Positions 23,831 through 35,490 are shown, counted from the stretch's first letter. The stretch is 64,000 bases of DNA from Antedon mediterranea (GCF_964355755.1 NC_092678.1:829922-893921), one strand, 5' to 3'. The notes: generated from the sequence alone by a model not told the origin. Program-made: numbers and translations.

Positions 23831-25309
23831 TCAATTACCACTCACTGTACAATTGTTTTGTTTTTGTGTGCGTTGTTGCATGTCTTTTTGACAAATAAAG
23901 TTAACATTTTCTTTGCCAACGTCAATGATTGTTAAGGGATCACTTTCACTCGTATTTGAGTTTGGCTTTTTTAGAGACGTTTCAAACACATTTACTTCAT
24001 AGTCAATGACGCTTTTCTTTTTTTCAAATGTGTTGATCACGCGTTCATTCTGACGCGGTTTGTTCTGTCGGTTCAAATAAAACCGAGATCGGAAACTGGT
24101 GAAACGAGAAGAAAATCTCGGATTTGCTTTGTCGAGGGGGTCATATTGCCGAAGTGGTTGCGTAGCAACAAAGCACATCGTGATTAACATTCCAATTTCG
24201 CATATTCTAAAGATTGTCTGGTAAGTCCACCAAGGCCACGGTTGCGGTTCCGCACGGGCGTTCGGTGCATAAACCACCAACATACCGTATAGCTGAAGAC
24301 CGCATAAGCAAAGCCCGAGCAACGCAGTGATTAGCGTTACCTTAACGGCGCTTCCCCAACGCACTTTGGGTTTCTTTGGTTCAATCGTAGAATTCGACTG
24401 AGCGTGTGAAATAAGACTAAGATGGTTTATCTCCTTCGATACACGTACGGCGGATCTGTGCAGTCGTCGAAAAATCAACAAATAACTGAAGAAAAGAAAG
24501 CTACCCCAGAAGATGAACGCCGATTGACAAAGATAAAGGACAATCTCTGGCGCAAGAAATTTGCCTGCTAACACATCTGATGTAATCGATAAAATGTAAT
24601 GAAATGTTATAATCAATCCAAGAACTTGCGGACGTTGAATTTTACGCGACAACGGCTGCATTTTAGTGGCACTCAACAGCGCCATGAATAAGATGCTAAA
24701 CGACGAAGTCAAACACGGAAACCCTAGCCCAAGCATCACATAAATGGCGGGTAAGGGCAACATGTTTTTCGATCCGTACGGGTCGACAAGAAGAAATGCA
24801 GCTCGATCAACGGCCATGATCAAAACGATTACGTTTAATGCCACAAAATATGATTTACTAGCCAGTTTTGCTGTGCTGAGTTTGATAATACAAAAGAATG
24901 AATATGCACCAATGACGGCAAACAAGCCACCACAAAAATAACAGTGAAACTGCCAACTCCAGCCCCACACATCATAAGCAATTGTCCAATTAGGGGTAGG
25001 CTCAGCAAATGCTTCATTCTGATCATCTCCTGGTTCACCTTCCGGTTCTGGCTCACCTTCCGGTTCACCCTCCGGTTCAGCCTCTGGTTCTACCTCGGTT
25101 TCAGTTTCTGGTTTGGTCTCTACTTCTGGTTCGGTTTCAACTATGGGTTCATTTTCAACTTTGGGCTCCGATTCGCTTTCCGGTTCAGGTGTTGCGGTGG
25201 CAACAACACTTTGCCTTCTGATACGGACAATTTGGCGGTCTAATGTGAATCCAGTGCATAAAACAAGGCAACATAAAAACACAGTGCACTTTAGTGAACT
25301 AAACAACAT
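23831..25309 (-). CDS. PRRT3/PRRT4-like seven-segment membrane protein
   Basis: A complete single-exon frame of 492 aa. Residues 1-22 form a signal peptide ([10 protein letters not shown] core). Residues 40-95 are a Glu/Pro-rich repeat ([16 protein letters not shown]). About seven hydrophobic segments follow, near 121-143, 153-173, 187-212, 227-247, 256-280, 322-347 and 364-385, then a roughly 105-residue basic, polar tail. The segment [20 protein letters not shown] and the end [20 protein letters not shown] resemble the conserved membrane block of vertebrate proline-rich transmembrane proteins 3 and 4, whose function is poorly known. A Glu-rich ectodomain replaces the usual Pro-rich one. The start is the first ATG and is followed by the signal peptide. 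An intron-containing 5' UTR cannot be excluded. The family call is from memory of the motif pattern. Confidence 0.8.
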   Translation of the reverse strand: MLFSSLKCTVFLCCLVLCTGFTLDRQIVRIRRQSVVATATPEPESESEPKVENEPIVETEPEVETKPETETEVEPEAEPEGEPEGEPEPEGEPGDDQNEAFAEPTPNWTIAYDVWGWSWQFHCYFCGGLFAVIGAYSFFCIIKLSTAKLASKSYFVALNVIVLIMAVDRAAFLLVDPYGSKNMLPLPAIYVMLGLGFPCLTSSFSILFMALLSATKMQPLSRKIQRPQVLGLIITFHYILSITSDVLAGKFLAPEIVLYLCQSAFIFWGSFLFFSYLLIFRRLHRSAVRVSKEINHLSLISHAQSNSTIEPKKPKVRWGSAVKVTLITALLGLCLCGLQLYGMLVVYAPNARAEPQPWPWWTYQTIFRICEIGMLITMCFVATQPLRQYDPLDKANPRFSSRFTSFRSRFYLNRQNKPRQNERVINTFEKKKSVIDYEVNVFETSLKKPNSNTSESDPLTIIDVGKENVNFICQKDMQQRTQKQNNCTVSGN

Positions 25310-25319
25310 GATGTTAGTT

Positions 25320-26963
25320 AAATAATTATTCCAAATCCGACCTGAAAATTGGATCTTTTAAAGTATTTCCTTTCTGACAGTCATGAGAGAATCTTCACGT
25401 AAATATCCTATTCCTTTACCCTGTAAGATAAAACATTTATACCGGTAAATTAATACTAATACAGTAGGTAAGGTTGGTACTGAATGTTCACATTTACTGA
25501 CATTAATAAAAGCTGGTATATGCTCTTTCATGATTGTAAACAATTATAATAAAGCTTTATTCAAACATGAAAACTTGGCTCAACTATCAGTTCTGCAAGG
25601 CTGTGCTTAAAAACAAAATTTACAATAATGGTTATTGAGGTATGGCACAACACTTGTACACTTACAGTACTATATGCATAGAGGTATAATTGTTTTTTAA
25701 ATTGTTAATGTTATACCTTCATGCTCTATGGCTACCAAAATGCACTTTTAATAGAAAATTAAATTACACAAACCAGTAGTGCTATTGTCGGTTTATACAG
25801 GTATGTAGGCACGATATAGACTGCAAAATTATATAATCAAAAGAAAATGTTCAATACGTGTTAAACTCTGTTTGATTAAGACGTAAATGTAGCCACCTGT
25901 CAATTATATCGGCTAGTCTCAATTGTTTTGTGTCCCTAGAGAAATGGCGTGCGATACATCAATATTCTTAATGACCACAGCCCAATAGCTAATGCTTTAA
26001 GTTAAGTAGTATTTTTGTCATTAACGTAATTACTGTACTGTATACATTTGTTAACCTATGATGGATCCTTATCTTTGTAACATCTTTAACAATAAAATTC
26101 AATTAAATCATTCTTAATTGTTTTAATTTACAGTTACTATTTATACATTTTAAAAATGAATTTGTACCTTATTAATCCATCATTGTTACCTTAATAATTT
26201 AATTGTGAAAAATATTCTAAAATAGTACGGTTTCAATTATAAATTTTATATAAATAAATGAAATAATTCTAAATATATTTTTTTTAATGCTTAGTAATAG
26301 TTAGTCTACTCTTACTGTAGATAAGAATTAAGAGAAAGAGATCAATTATTTAATAAATAATATTGGTATTATATAAATTTTGTAAATTTGATTCATCATC
26401 ATCTCTCATTGCATATAGTACGGCCCAACCAATGCCAATGGAAATCCATCTATAACAATTAAAATAATATTACATTGTTTATATAGTGTAAAACTACAAT
26501 AGGTAGTCTAGGCCAAGGTCGGGTTCGTCGGAGCGAATCTAACAAATCAACTGGTAGCAGGTAAAACCACTGCACTGGACATACCACGTCCTTGAATCAG
26601 ATTCCGCAAAATGATGAGGGCTAGAAAAATTAGAATATAAAAACAACTTTATCAAAGTTTATAAAATACTTACGATTAAGATTTCTGATACTTAAGATTA
26701 AGTCACTGTACATGTGTACTTAGTACCGTTTATGCTGGTTTGTTTGTATGATAATTCATCTGACAATAATATTTCCAATCGTCTGCTTAGTGTCGTGGTA
26801 CACAGTAGTAGTAGAAGAGCCAATGTTGTGTGGGTTTCAAATTTAATAACAATGTGCGTGCTTAGACTTACTGAGTCATGATTAGTTTGTTCGTATTGAT
26901 TACTTATTAAACCACATGGGGGCGACAGACCAATGACGTCGTTAATTTAAATATAGGAAATAA
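25320..26963. other. Upstream flank of the PRRT-like gene, no gene seen
   Basis: AT-rich sequence that should contain the PRRT-like promoter, though no TATA box or CpG-rich block stands out. The 61-codon frame at 25358-25543 has no support. Confidence 0.45.
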
Positions 26964-27598
26964 TTAAAGCCCCATTCCCTACGTTTTTTAGATCTAATTT
27001 AAGATCACAAACTATATTTAATGTAAAAATAATACTATATGGTCCTATTGCGATAACTTTTTTCGTCTTTAAACGGTTAAAAATGTGAAAAATAAATCGA
27101 TTTTAATAATTATAGCGGCCCGCTATAAATCCCAAAATGCATTGCGCGCGGATTGATATTGTTGTTTTTCACCTGTAATTCGCCCACTTTTCGATCGATC
27201 GTGAAGCCAAAACAAATGGAAGACTCCTAACTTTTCAGCGAAAATACCGGGTTTTCCCCAATTTGTATCAACGGAGTCTGGCAAAAATAGAAAGACAATT
27301 AATGCAGCAACTCATACAACGTCAGGCTAGGTATATAGCTAGCGTACGATGTTCGTACGTTACCGATGTTTACCAGCTAGGCCTACAAAACTAAGCCTAG
27401 CTAGGCTAGGCCTGAGACCGTCCACGAGAGGTCGATCGCCGCGAGCTACTTAGGTAGTGCATTGTTTCTCACTTTTTATCATAATTTACCATAAAACGTA
27501 CATTTAAGACAAGGAATGACATGGTTTAATGTTTTTAAAGTGATATATATGTATTATTTTCCAAAAAACGTCCAAAATTGCAGGGAAGGGGTCTTTAA
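26964..27598. mobile_element. TTAA-flanked non-autonomous element
   Basis: TTAA at both edges (26964-26967 and 27595-27598) encloses inverted ends AGCCCCATTCCCT and, read inward from the right, AGACCCCTTCCCT. A TTAA target duplication is typical of piggyBac-like and Kolobok elements. The interior has a TTATAGCGG-CCCGCTATAA palindrome near 27111-27128 and no transposase. Confidence 0.55.
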
Positions 27599-28435
27599 GG
27601 CGCACTAATTTACGTACAGGGAATATTATTAATAACTTCAGTAGATCATACTTGTTGAATAACAATTTTATGACGTAAGTTAGGATTCTGAATACAGTAT
27701 GCATGTAAACCCATTTTTTCCCCCGAAAAATTATAACAGACCATATGTTTTAAAATGTATAATTATTATGATTTTTAATAATTTTGTTTTAAACGGAAAC
27801 GGCTGCTGGGATACTGAAGATACGAAAATAATAATAGTAAAAACAAGAGAAATATTACGGTATTAAGGATAACACCTAATCGGGTCTTATTTTGGTAAAA
27901 TAGGATCAAATGCAGTTTTATGATCATAGTTTAGTAATAATCTCAATGGATATTAATACCACAGACGAAACCTACCATACTGCATTATTTTTGACATATA
28001 CATTTTGGCATTAAATGGATTATTATTGAATAGTGTAACTTCCTCTACAATAGAGATACCTGGAGTAGGCATGCGTGTCAGCAAGCTGCTCATCAGAACC
28101 GGACGCTACGTCACTTCATATCGAATAATGTCAATCAAACCGATTAAGATCCGAAACTGTTTGTTTACATAATTCATTACCACAAACAGTAATTACAATT
28201 TAATTAAGTCATGTCCACCAGGAGGAAATACCTACTTAGACATAACACTTAAAAAAACCTTTTTAAAATTACTTATCACAGAAATTGACATAATGTATTT
28301 AAACGAATAGCATCATTTCTATGTATTTGTTCCTATTTCTGACATAACTCAGGTGTTCTTAAAATTGAGGGCGCCAAACATAAAATTTACGAGATCGAAA
28401 AGAGGCGCTAAGCCAAAGAAAAAAAAATATGGTGT
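27599..28435. other. Non-coding stretch, nothing recognised
   Basis: AT-rich, with no ORF longer than background and no recognisable repeat ends. Confidence 0.5.
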
Positions 28436-28680
28436 GCTCCTTTAGCACGGTAAGGCCCTCTCACAGCCTTGGGGGTACCACAGCATCGGATGCTTTGATG
28501 TTATTGCCTCATGATGTGTGATGGAAAGGGGGACGTTTAAATCTGTGAACCCCAAACACAGAAGCTCGCATAGCTTTAACTCTTTTCCACTGACCGGTAT
28601 GGGGTTTGAACCCACGATAATCGTGTTCCACGACGCTCTACCGACTGAGCTATCCGGTCCTCTGGTTGATAGCACGGTTA
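28436..28680 (-). mobile_element. tRNA-derived SINE
   Basis: The minus-strand head carries A-box TAGCTCAGTCGGTAGAGC and B-box GGGTTCAAACCCC at tRNA spacing, inside an ACCGG/CCGGT acceptor-like stem, followed by about 170 bp of unrelated body ending TGAGAGGGCCTTACCGTG. The anticodon arm is imperfect. The frame across it (RGPDSSVGRASWNT) is a translated tRNA-like sequence, not a protein. Confidence 0.7.
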
Positions 28681-28797
28681 AAACTAGATTCGTTTCCTAA
28701 AAATTACATTCATGAATATGCATATTTATGACGTAACCATTAGAATGACGTAATAAGAAGCATGTATAAGAACAGACTATTATTTTCCCCGTTAGTT

Positions 28798-28900
28798 GTA
28801 TACATTGTGGCTTAACGGGTAATGCGCTGGTTGCAATTGGAATACCCTCAGCTCTAGCTAGGGTTCAAATCTCTACACGTTTTTTTTTTTTAATAAATAA
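28798..28900 (+). other. tRNA-like sequence with poly-T tail
   Basis: A-box-like TGGCTTAACGGGTAATGCG and B-box GGTTCAAATCTC, with a T arm of TAGGG/CTCTA, then a long T run. It is probably a truncated SINE head. No standard acceptor stem is seen. Confidence 0.5.
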
Positions 28901-28984
28901 TTTTTTTTTCTTTAGTTCTTTTTTTATAGATATTTGGAGGGTTAGGCAGAGGTTGGTCATGGACACACATATATATGCCTGTTG

Positions 28985-29015
28985 TGTTTATATATATATA
29001 TATATATATATATAT
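28985..29015. repeat. (TA)n microsatellite
   Basis: A run of alternating TA about 30 bp long. Confidence 0.95.
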
Positions 29016-29019
29016 TCTT

Positions 29020-29545
29020 TCATACTTCATAAGTTTAATTTCTGAGTGGGCATAGCAGATCTATTTTTCAGAGGAAGAGGGTCGGTTATCTATATATAAA
29101 TTTACGTAAGGGCAAAATTCGGTAAATCGCGCCTTACTTTTAGAATTTTTACTCGATGGTATGTAAAGTTGGTTCGTACTTTCGGTACTGATTTTAACCA
29201 CCTAATGTAACCCTGTTTACTAATTAAATTAAGTTAGATAATTAGTTATTGACGATTAAAACGAATTTAGGTTCAAAGATTTGCCCCAAATAGGGGTGTT
29301 TTCCGATCGTGGTATACACTGTCTAATGGATGTCCATCTTGAAAAATACCCGCCACAAAAATGCGAGGAGGCTTCGCATTTTTCTATCTCCTCCTACGAT
29401 AATTGTTTTTAATAGCTGAAAACCGGTTGAACAGTTTGAGTACAGCATCATAATGTTGAATACAGGCCGATTTTCTTTAAAAAATACTATTTTGATACAT
29501 TTAATATACGTTTTTACAAATGTATTGATTTGTGATGAATGGAAC
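29020..29545. other. Non-coding stretch, nothing recognised
   Basis: The 74-codon minus-strand frame at 29323-29547 has no domain and no splice context, so it is not called. Confidence 0.45.
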
Positions 29546-30071
29546 ATTCCAAGTTATTTGGTTTAACCATACAGGTATAGATTTAGATTTATGGGCCTCC
29601 TTGGAGAATAAACATAAATAGTATTGCAATGCTGTACAATACTGTTAAGGTATTAACCACTTTTGATCGCAATTTGAATCGCAAATGTCTTACTGTGAGT
29701 GTTGGTACTGTTAGATGTAATATAAAAATATATACAAATAAACTTTATTACTGTGAGTGTGGGTAGGCCCTACTGTTAGATTATAAACATATAATATACA
29801 AATAAACATTCCAAATTATTTGGTTTAACCATAGAGGTATAGATTTAGATTTATGGGCCCCCTTGGAGAATAAACATAAATAGTATTGCAATGCTGTACA
29901 ATACTGTTAAGGTATTAACCACTTTTGATCGCAATTTGAATCGCAAATTTCTTACTGTGAGTGTTGGTACTGTTAGATGTAATATAAAAATATATACAAA
30001 TAAACTTTATTACTGTGAGTGTGGGTAGGCCCTACTGTTAGATTATAAACATATAATATACAAATAAATAA
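29546..30071. repeat. 262 bp tandem duplication
   Basis: TTATTTGGTTTAACCATA through ATACAAATAAA is repeated with only a few differences. Each copy itself contains two related halves ending in TTACTGTGAGTGT. Confidence 0.9.
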
Positions 30072-31238
30072 ACGTTATTACTGACAGTTGCTTCTCAACG
30101 TTTGTATTAATTAATAATTTAAAAATATATAAACGTCGTAGTGGTGTATCGTTACATGTACTTTACTATTTCAATCGACTATGACAGTGAGAGTTTTAAC
30201 AAAGTACCGTATTAAATCGTAAATGTTTTACTGTATTTAGTGGTATATTATTTATAGGCCTATAAAACATTAAAAACAATATTTCGTTACTGAGTGGATA
30301 AGAATATATTTTAAAATGTTTCCTCTTTGTACCTATCTTCTTCCCCATCCCTCAACCCTTAATGTTACATACAAAACACAAATTGGGTTTGTTTAAATGA
30401 GTCCAAATAAAAAAAAATTTGTTTCTCTCTCGGAAGTAATTCCCAGGGTGCTAATTTTGGTTGACTACATAAATCATTGTGTATATTTATTCGTTTCTGT
30501 AAACGACAATGTATTATAGTCCTGCGGTACGTACATTTGAAATCTCCATTTTTTTCTCGCTGGAAATACCGTGTATTCGAGAACCATCTGTGGGCACGAC
30601 CTAGATGGTACGCGAGCGAAGCGAGCGTGCCATCTAGTTTAAAAGTAATAATCAAAGAGAATTTTAACGGAATTGATCTCGGCACCTTCGCTCGTTCCGT
30701 GTTAAAATCAAGTTCTTGATTCTTTTTGCTTTTACTTGTCGAAATAAAAAACAAAATGACGTATTACGTTTATACCACATTTTGCAACATCAAGATGATA
30801 TACAAACATACAATACATACAACATTGATAATAAAACATTTATTTTGTAAAAATAATGTATTCTACTACATAATAATGTTTTTTTATAATATATATTTGA
30901 CGATCTCGAAGCTGCAGAGACGGTACAGTACAAATTACTGTTTTTAATATAAACAATCCCTAATGGTGAATGAACGTTTCATACAACCTCTTATTGCAAA
31001 CAAAATATTGTTCAATAAATCCTCACCATTTTGCTGGTTTCAGTTTTGTTTTTGCCGATTTAGGATAAAAATAAAACTCCTTTATATATTTCTTATTTTA
31101 AAAATGTTCTCAATTGAATAATTGTCTTTCGCTCTCTGTGGCTGCAGCAAATTCTATGCAAAAGAAATCGAACAATGTTACCAACCATTCACCATGTAGG
31201 GGTCACTTTCCTTGACCTATAGGGGTTTCTAAGCAGTG
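30072..31238. other. 3' flank of the PCSK9-module receptor gene
   Basis: No gene is called. A hairpin at about 30601-30637 pairs CTAGATGGTACGC with GCGTGCCATCTAG, one mismatch, 11 nt loop. The 129-codon frame over it has no family match. No clear AATAAA lies close after the stop at 31239. Confidence 0.5.
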
Positions 31239-31977
31239 TTACAGTTCCGATACTTGAATATTAATTCCAGCGGTCATATGTCCGTTCATAGGCTCAACGC
31301 CACCTTCTGTAGGTGAGGGTAGAAATGTTGGGTTTATTATTCCGACCATAACTGTTCCATTTTCAGTAGTTGATGTTGATGGCCGATCTACAGACCTCAA
31401 TGACTTAGTCGGCCGATGATGAGTGCGAGGTAATGGCGTTGGTTTTGGATGGTCAACTGACCTACTTCGTTGACCGCTTGGTGCAGCACCATTTGGCAAA
31501 CCCAATCGACCATTTGTTTGGCCACCACCTTGACTGACCACGTATTTTAATGACGTGGGTCGTTTAGATCCAGGTGGCGGGGGTGGAGGTGGGTCCGAAT
31601 TTGGCAGTTCATAGTTCGAATCGACCTCTGTCTCGATGGGAGGAACGTCATATAAATGTGTTCTTTTTCGATTTGGGTATTTCATATAAATGCCCTTGTT
31701 AGTCTCGGGGGGTAGGCTGCGAGGCCTCGATAAACTACGTGTCATAGGGATCTGTAATAGCATAGAAGATTTCTGTTCAGAAATACATGAGGGACAGCGG
31801 TGTGGCAGCTTAGGCGGTCGTCGTGATGACGGCGGTAATGTTTTACTTTTAACTAACGCAAATTGTGGTAGTTCCTCGTATATTGGAGATCTAAACACAG
31901 AGCTTTGATGACTGCACACTGATATTGTGGATGACATGTAGATATCCTCTTGAATTTCTTTTTCTTTTTGTTGTTTT
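31239..31977 (-). CDS. PCSK9-module receptor exon 10: cytoplasmic tail
   Basis: About 245 residues, Pro/Ser/Arg rich, opening KQQKEKEIQEDIYM. Tyr motifs SPIYEEL, LYDVPP and NYELP and a seven-proline run are candidate SH2 and SH3 sites. The first ATG is internal: splicing at the TTCTTCTAG acceptor extends the frame upstream. Confidence 0.85.
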
Positions 31978-34900
31978 CTAGAAGAAAAAAATACAGTTTT
32001 ACTTATAATATTTAATAATTGAATAAATCCTGCTTTGTTTAAAAATCTGTTTAAATGCAGTCACTTAGCAATATTATCCAATTAATTTAAGCAAACTAAA
32101 ACGGTTTATTTTTTATTTTTAAGTATTGCTACTTTGAACTTACCTTTTGTAACAATATAAACATATGAATAATAAAACTACGATTATTAATGCCCCACCG
32201 GCAACAAACAAAGCATACTGAGGAATGTATATACCTAGAAAAAAACCAAAACAAATACAGTGCAATTAGTATGCGGCAAATAATAAAATAGAATGGAAAA
32301 ACAGCGTGCTCTATATCGTCACACAAAAATGTTCAAAATGTCTATTTTAGCAACGACCACAGCGCACAGCGTGTTTTACTTTTAATGCAACTCAAACGCG
32401 TAGTGATTAACGTTTGTTATTTTTTTGTTATAATTATGTGAGACGAAATAAATGAAATGAAATGAAATGAAATGACATGGAGCAGAAAAAAGAGCGCCCT
32501 CTATAACGTCACACACGAATGTTCACAAATCGATAAAGTTTTGCGTCGTACACGGCGGCAATTGCGTACCGCGCGCGGTCAAAATTAAACCCTCAAAGAC
32601 TAACTACACTACTATAATAATCAAACCTAGTCAGGATTAAAAGAAAATAAATTCGCCACTAAATTCACTAAAAGACATGGTGAAAATATTTACCGGACTT
32701 TGTACATTGTAGCTGTGTACCAGACCATTCACCGTTAGCGCCACATTCTCGTTGGCGGTCTCCTGACGCTCTATCAAACCCATCCTGGCAGTCAAACGTA
32801 ACACTATCACCTGTCTTATATACGGCCATGTTGTTGCTAATGACAACCACGTCTTGAGGTGTGTCCAATGACTCGCATGTAGCCCCTGTATTCAATCAAC
32901 AATAAAAATACAATTTGTTAGTTAAGTCTTTCATAATCCAGTTTGACTGGCCTTTGTGTTGTCTTAGTGTGAGACTATAATAAATAAATATACTACTAAA
33001 ATACTCACTTGTCGGCGGTGCGTTTGTTGAAGTTGTCGTTGGTAAATTATTCGTGGAGTGCGAGCCATTTGTAGGTTGGACTGGGATCTCAGTGGTTGTA
33101 TCAACTGTTACTAAATAATGATAGAAATGATACATTTTGTTTATATGAGGCGAGTTTTAACGAGGCTTGTAGCATTAAAACCAATTTAAACAGACGAGCG
33201 GTAATAAAAAAATATAGAACCTATGTTATGTGTTTACACACAACGCGGAGCGGACGAAGTTTCCACTCCGTATAGTTACATATTCTACGTGGGACAAGCT
33301 AAGCGGTTTTCCGCTTACAGTTACCGCTCGTCGGTGTAAATTGGCATTTAGTCTGTGCTAAACACATTGACAATAAAAAAGTGTTTTACGAACCTGTCCG
33401 GCAGCAAACAGCTACGGCCCATATACCTTCGCCTCCAGTACCATATGCACTGCATACGTTGCTGTCTGTGGATGAATAACAATCAAATAAAAAACGTTCA
33501 GTCATAAACACATTCTTCCTTTAGTCGTTACTAATTATCCATCATATATTTACTCTTCCATATATTTTTAAACCCATTCATCGTTAATCTACCTGCACCC
33601 ATAACTCCTTGCATCACTTACCAATGATTGCACCTTTCGGGTTACTTAATGTCTCGTTACTGGTGTGGACATTACAACCGGTCATCGTCCAGCCCGGGTT
33701 ACAATTTACTCCGACCAATACACTCCTGGATGATGTCTTCACGTGACATTCAAGACCTGGTGCTCGACAACATGCTGCATTTGGGGCTAAAGATTACAAC
33801 ATAAAGATGTAAATAAAGAACATAGAGGGCGTGATGTTAACACACTGCTGATTATTCTATTATCAAATTCTTTTCATAAGATTCAATTCATTAGATTCAA
33901 TTCATTTTCATAAATGTTTCTAAGCGCTTTACACACAAAACAGAAAGAATTATTAAAAAAACATTGATATTAACATTGCTATTCTTGGCCGGCTGGCCGG
34001 AACATCAAGAAGCATTTGTTACGTCGAATTCTTTAGTATTTACTTATTTATTTACTTATACTTACTGATTGATCGACAGCTGTAAGCATTACACATGTTG
34101 TTATTTAATTCCTCCTCTGCATTACTACTTATTGATGAGGGCGTTATGCCCGATACTCCTGGACTTGCACCTCGAACACATGAAAAATGAGAATGCGCCA
34201 TACAACCTAAGAAGTACGCAAATAATACGTACGCACAAATCAAAAACAATTATAGCATGTTCAATAAAACGTTTTTGTAAATATTTGTTGTTTACATTAT
34301 ATTTAGGCAAATTGCCAAGGATGACCATAAGTGAATTTATTCACTATCCTTCTTAAAGGTGGCAATCCTGTTCAAAAGAGATACGTCATATACACAAGAT
34401 GCTGTACATAAACAGTCTTAGTAAACAACGATATGGATATTTATCCGACATGATGTAGTGAATTATGATTGAGTTTGTAGAATAGGGACGGCTATCCTGA
34501 TGCATGACGTCGTGTCGGGCACGTACGTGGGGCATATAATAATCTACGTAATTTGTTACTCTTACCAACAGCTACGTCATCATCATTTGGACAGGTGACA
34601 CTGTTTACTCCATGTGTATCTAAATCGCCGATACTTGAGGGCGTAGATGGATAGGAACACTGCATGCCCGTCCACGTGCAGCACCTAGCGTACGCTATAA
34701 CACCTGTTATATAATAACAAACAAATAAGGGGGAAATAATGATATAGTCTATGTAATGGTTACATGTACATATCCATCTACAATAATCCATCTACTTTTG
34801 GTCCATTATTCAATCCAAAAAAAAATTGTTTTACACATTATAGTCTTAATACAAATGGAATCAAAGAGTAATAGAATAAACAAATTGTTTCTATAGACAA

Positions 34901-35473
34901 TCTTAGTATTGTCTATAGAAAAGAGGAAGTAACATGTAATTGTTCAATTACTGATGACGTAATTATAAGCACATTTTAATATGTTGTTTATAATTTATCC
35001 AACTTCTTTATGATGTTAGAAATGGTAACTCATACATACCTCGCCCAAATTTCCCATTGTAAGCTCTACATGTTATAGCGCCATCACCATCTACCTCAAT
35101 CATCTCTCCATCTCGTCTACCTTCATCTACGTCATTTTCACCGAATGACAAACATGACGTCATAACCTCATTATCTCTACATCTTACTTCGCTAAAGTTA
35201 TCATCATCGGTTCCAGACAGCTCTGAATAACTGGTAGTACAGACGGGCTCAGCACTCTGAAAAAACAACAGGGGCCTAAGTTAAACTAGTAACGGTACAA
35301 GGCAAAAAATATGTACGAAAACCAGTAATATGTCAGAGATTAACCCCTAAATTAATCCAGTTTAATCTGGTATGCTGATCTACATCCGGGGATTCCTTTT
35401 AACTTACCTGAGAGTATATTGTTTGTATTACCATCAGTGAGATTATTATAAATTGTCGGAAGATCATCTTCAT
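31239..35473 (-). CDS. Type I membrane receptor: PCSK9 C-terminal-like modules, sushi, TM, Tyr/Pro tail (10 exons)
   Basis: Hand-built from GT-AG sites; the ten exons sum to 1923 nt and join in phase (640 aa). Residues 1-22 are the signal peptide, 23-266 three Cys-rich modules, 267-300 a Ser/Thr/Pro stalk, 301-364 a sushi domain with four Cys, about 367-392 a membrane helix and 395-640 the cytoplasmic tail. The modules show the PCSK9 C-terminal (Cys/His-rich, resistin-like) pattern: ITCRAYNGKFGRG then VIAYARCC; CCRAPGLECHVK; CNPGWTMTGC; GGEGIWAVAVCCR. Modules 1 and 3 have six Cys, module 2 eight. PCSK9's prodomain and subtilisin domain are absent, so it is not a protease. The tail carries SPIYEEL, LYDVPP, NYELP and a run of seven prolines, candidate SH2/SH3 docking sites. 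Ligand and role are unknown. It is downstream of, and parallel to, the cytokine-receptor-like gene. Confidence 0.85.
32144..32234 (-). CDS. PCSK9-module receptor exon 9: transmembrane helix
   Basis: YALFVAGGALIIVVLLFICL then YCYK, a single hydrophobic helix followed by basic residues. Phase 1 in, phase 2 out. Confidence 0.85.
32694..32885 (-). CDS. PCSK9-module receptor exon 8: sushi domain
   Basis: Four Cys at sushi spacing: ATCES, VTFDCQDGF, RECGANGEWSG and LQCTKS. Phase 1 in and out, the usual exon form of this module. Confidence 0.9.
33009..33110 (-). CDS. PCSK9-module receptor exon 7: Ser/Thr/Pro stalk
   Basis: 34 residues rich in Thr, Ser, Pro and Asn (LPTTTSTNAPPT), consistent with an O-glycosylated spacer. 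Phase 1 in and out, so it can be skipped in frame. Confidence 0.75.
33183..33362 (+). mobile_element. MITE family C copy 2, intronic
   Basis: GACGAGCGGTAATAA at the left is inverted at the right as TTACCGCTCGTC, followed by TGTAAATTGGCATTTAG. Interior GGACAAGCTAAGCGGTTTTC matches copy 1 at 21968. It lies in the intron between exons 6 and 7 of the PCSK9-module receptor gene. Confidence 0.7.
33394..33465 (-). CDS. PCSK9-module receptor exon 6: module 3 end
   Basis: SNVCSAYGTGGEGIWAVAVC then CRT closes module 3, with the CC pair typical of the domain. Phase 1 in and out. Confidence 0.85.
33622..33786 (-). CDS. PCSK9-module receptor exon 5: module 2 end, module 3
   Basis: ACCRAPGLECHVK followed by CNPGWTMTGC is the clearest PCSK9 module-3-like segment in the gene. 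Phase 1 in and out. Confidence 0.85.
34066..34206 (-). CDS. PCSK9-module receptor exon 4: module 2
   Basis: Starts with the G-C of the conserved GC turn (GCMAHSHFSC) and ends NMCNAYSCRSI. It adds two Cys beyond the usual six. Phase 1 in and out. Confidence 0.75.
34566..34703 (-). CDS. PCSK9-module receptor exon 3: module 1 end, module 2 start
   Basis: VIAYARCC closes module 1. CTWTGMQC and VTCPNDDDVAVG open module 2. Phase 1 in and out. Confidence 0.8.
35040..35256 (-). CDS. PCSK9-module receptor exon 2: module 1
   Basis: Encodes four of the six module-1 Cys and ends ITCRAYNGKFGRG, which aligns by eye with the VCRAHN-type strand of PCSK9 module 1. Phase 0 in, phase 1 out (donor GTATGT). Confidence 0.8.
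35408..35473 (-). CDS. PCSK9-module receptor exon 1: signal peptide
   Basis: MKMIFRQFIIISLMVIQTIY then SQ, ending at the GTAAGT donor in phase 0. An AG at 35490-35491 just upstream of the ATG suggests an additional 5' UTR exon. Confidence 0.75.
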
Positions 35474-35490
35474 ATTGCTACGTCACATCC

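Noticed and set aside
23831-25309. Rhodopsin-type G protein-coupled receptor
   Set aside because: Seven hydrophobic segments are present, but no DRY, CWxP or NPxxY motifs are seen. The PRRT-like block fits better.
28442-28675. 77-codon frame with RGPDSSVGRAS
   Set aside because: It is the translation of a tRNA-derived SINE head, a common false protein.
30365-30754. 129-codon minus-strand frame as a gene
   Set aside because: No domain, no splice partners, and it reads through a hairpin repeat.
31239-35473. A true PCSK9 orthologue
   Set aside because: No prodomain or subtilisin catalytic domain is encoded between the signal peptide exon and module 1, and a membrane helix and tail are present.
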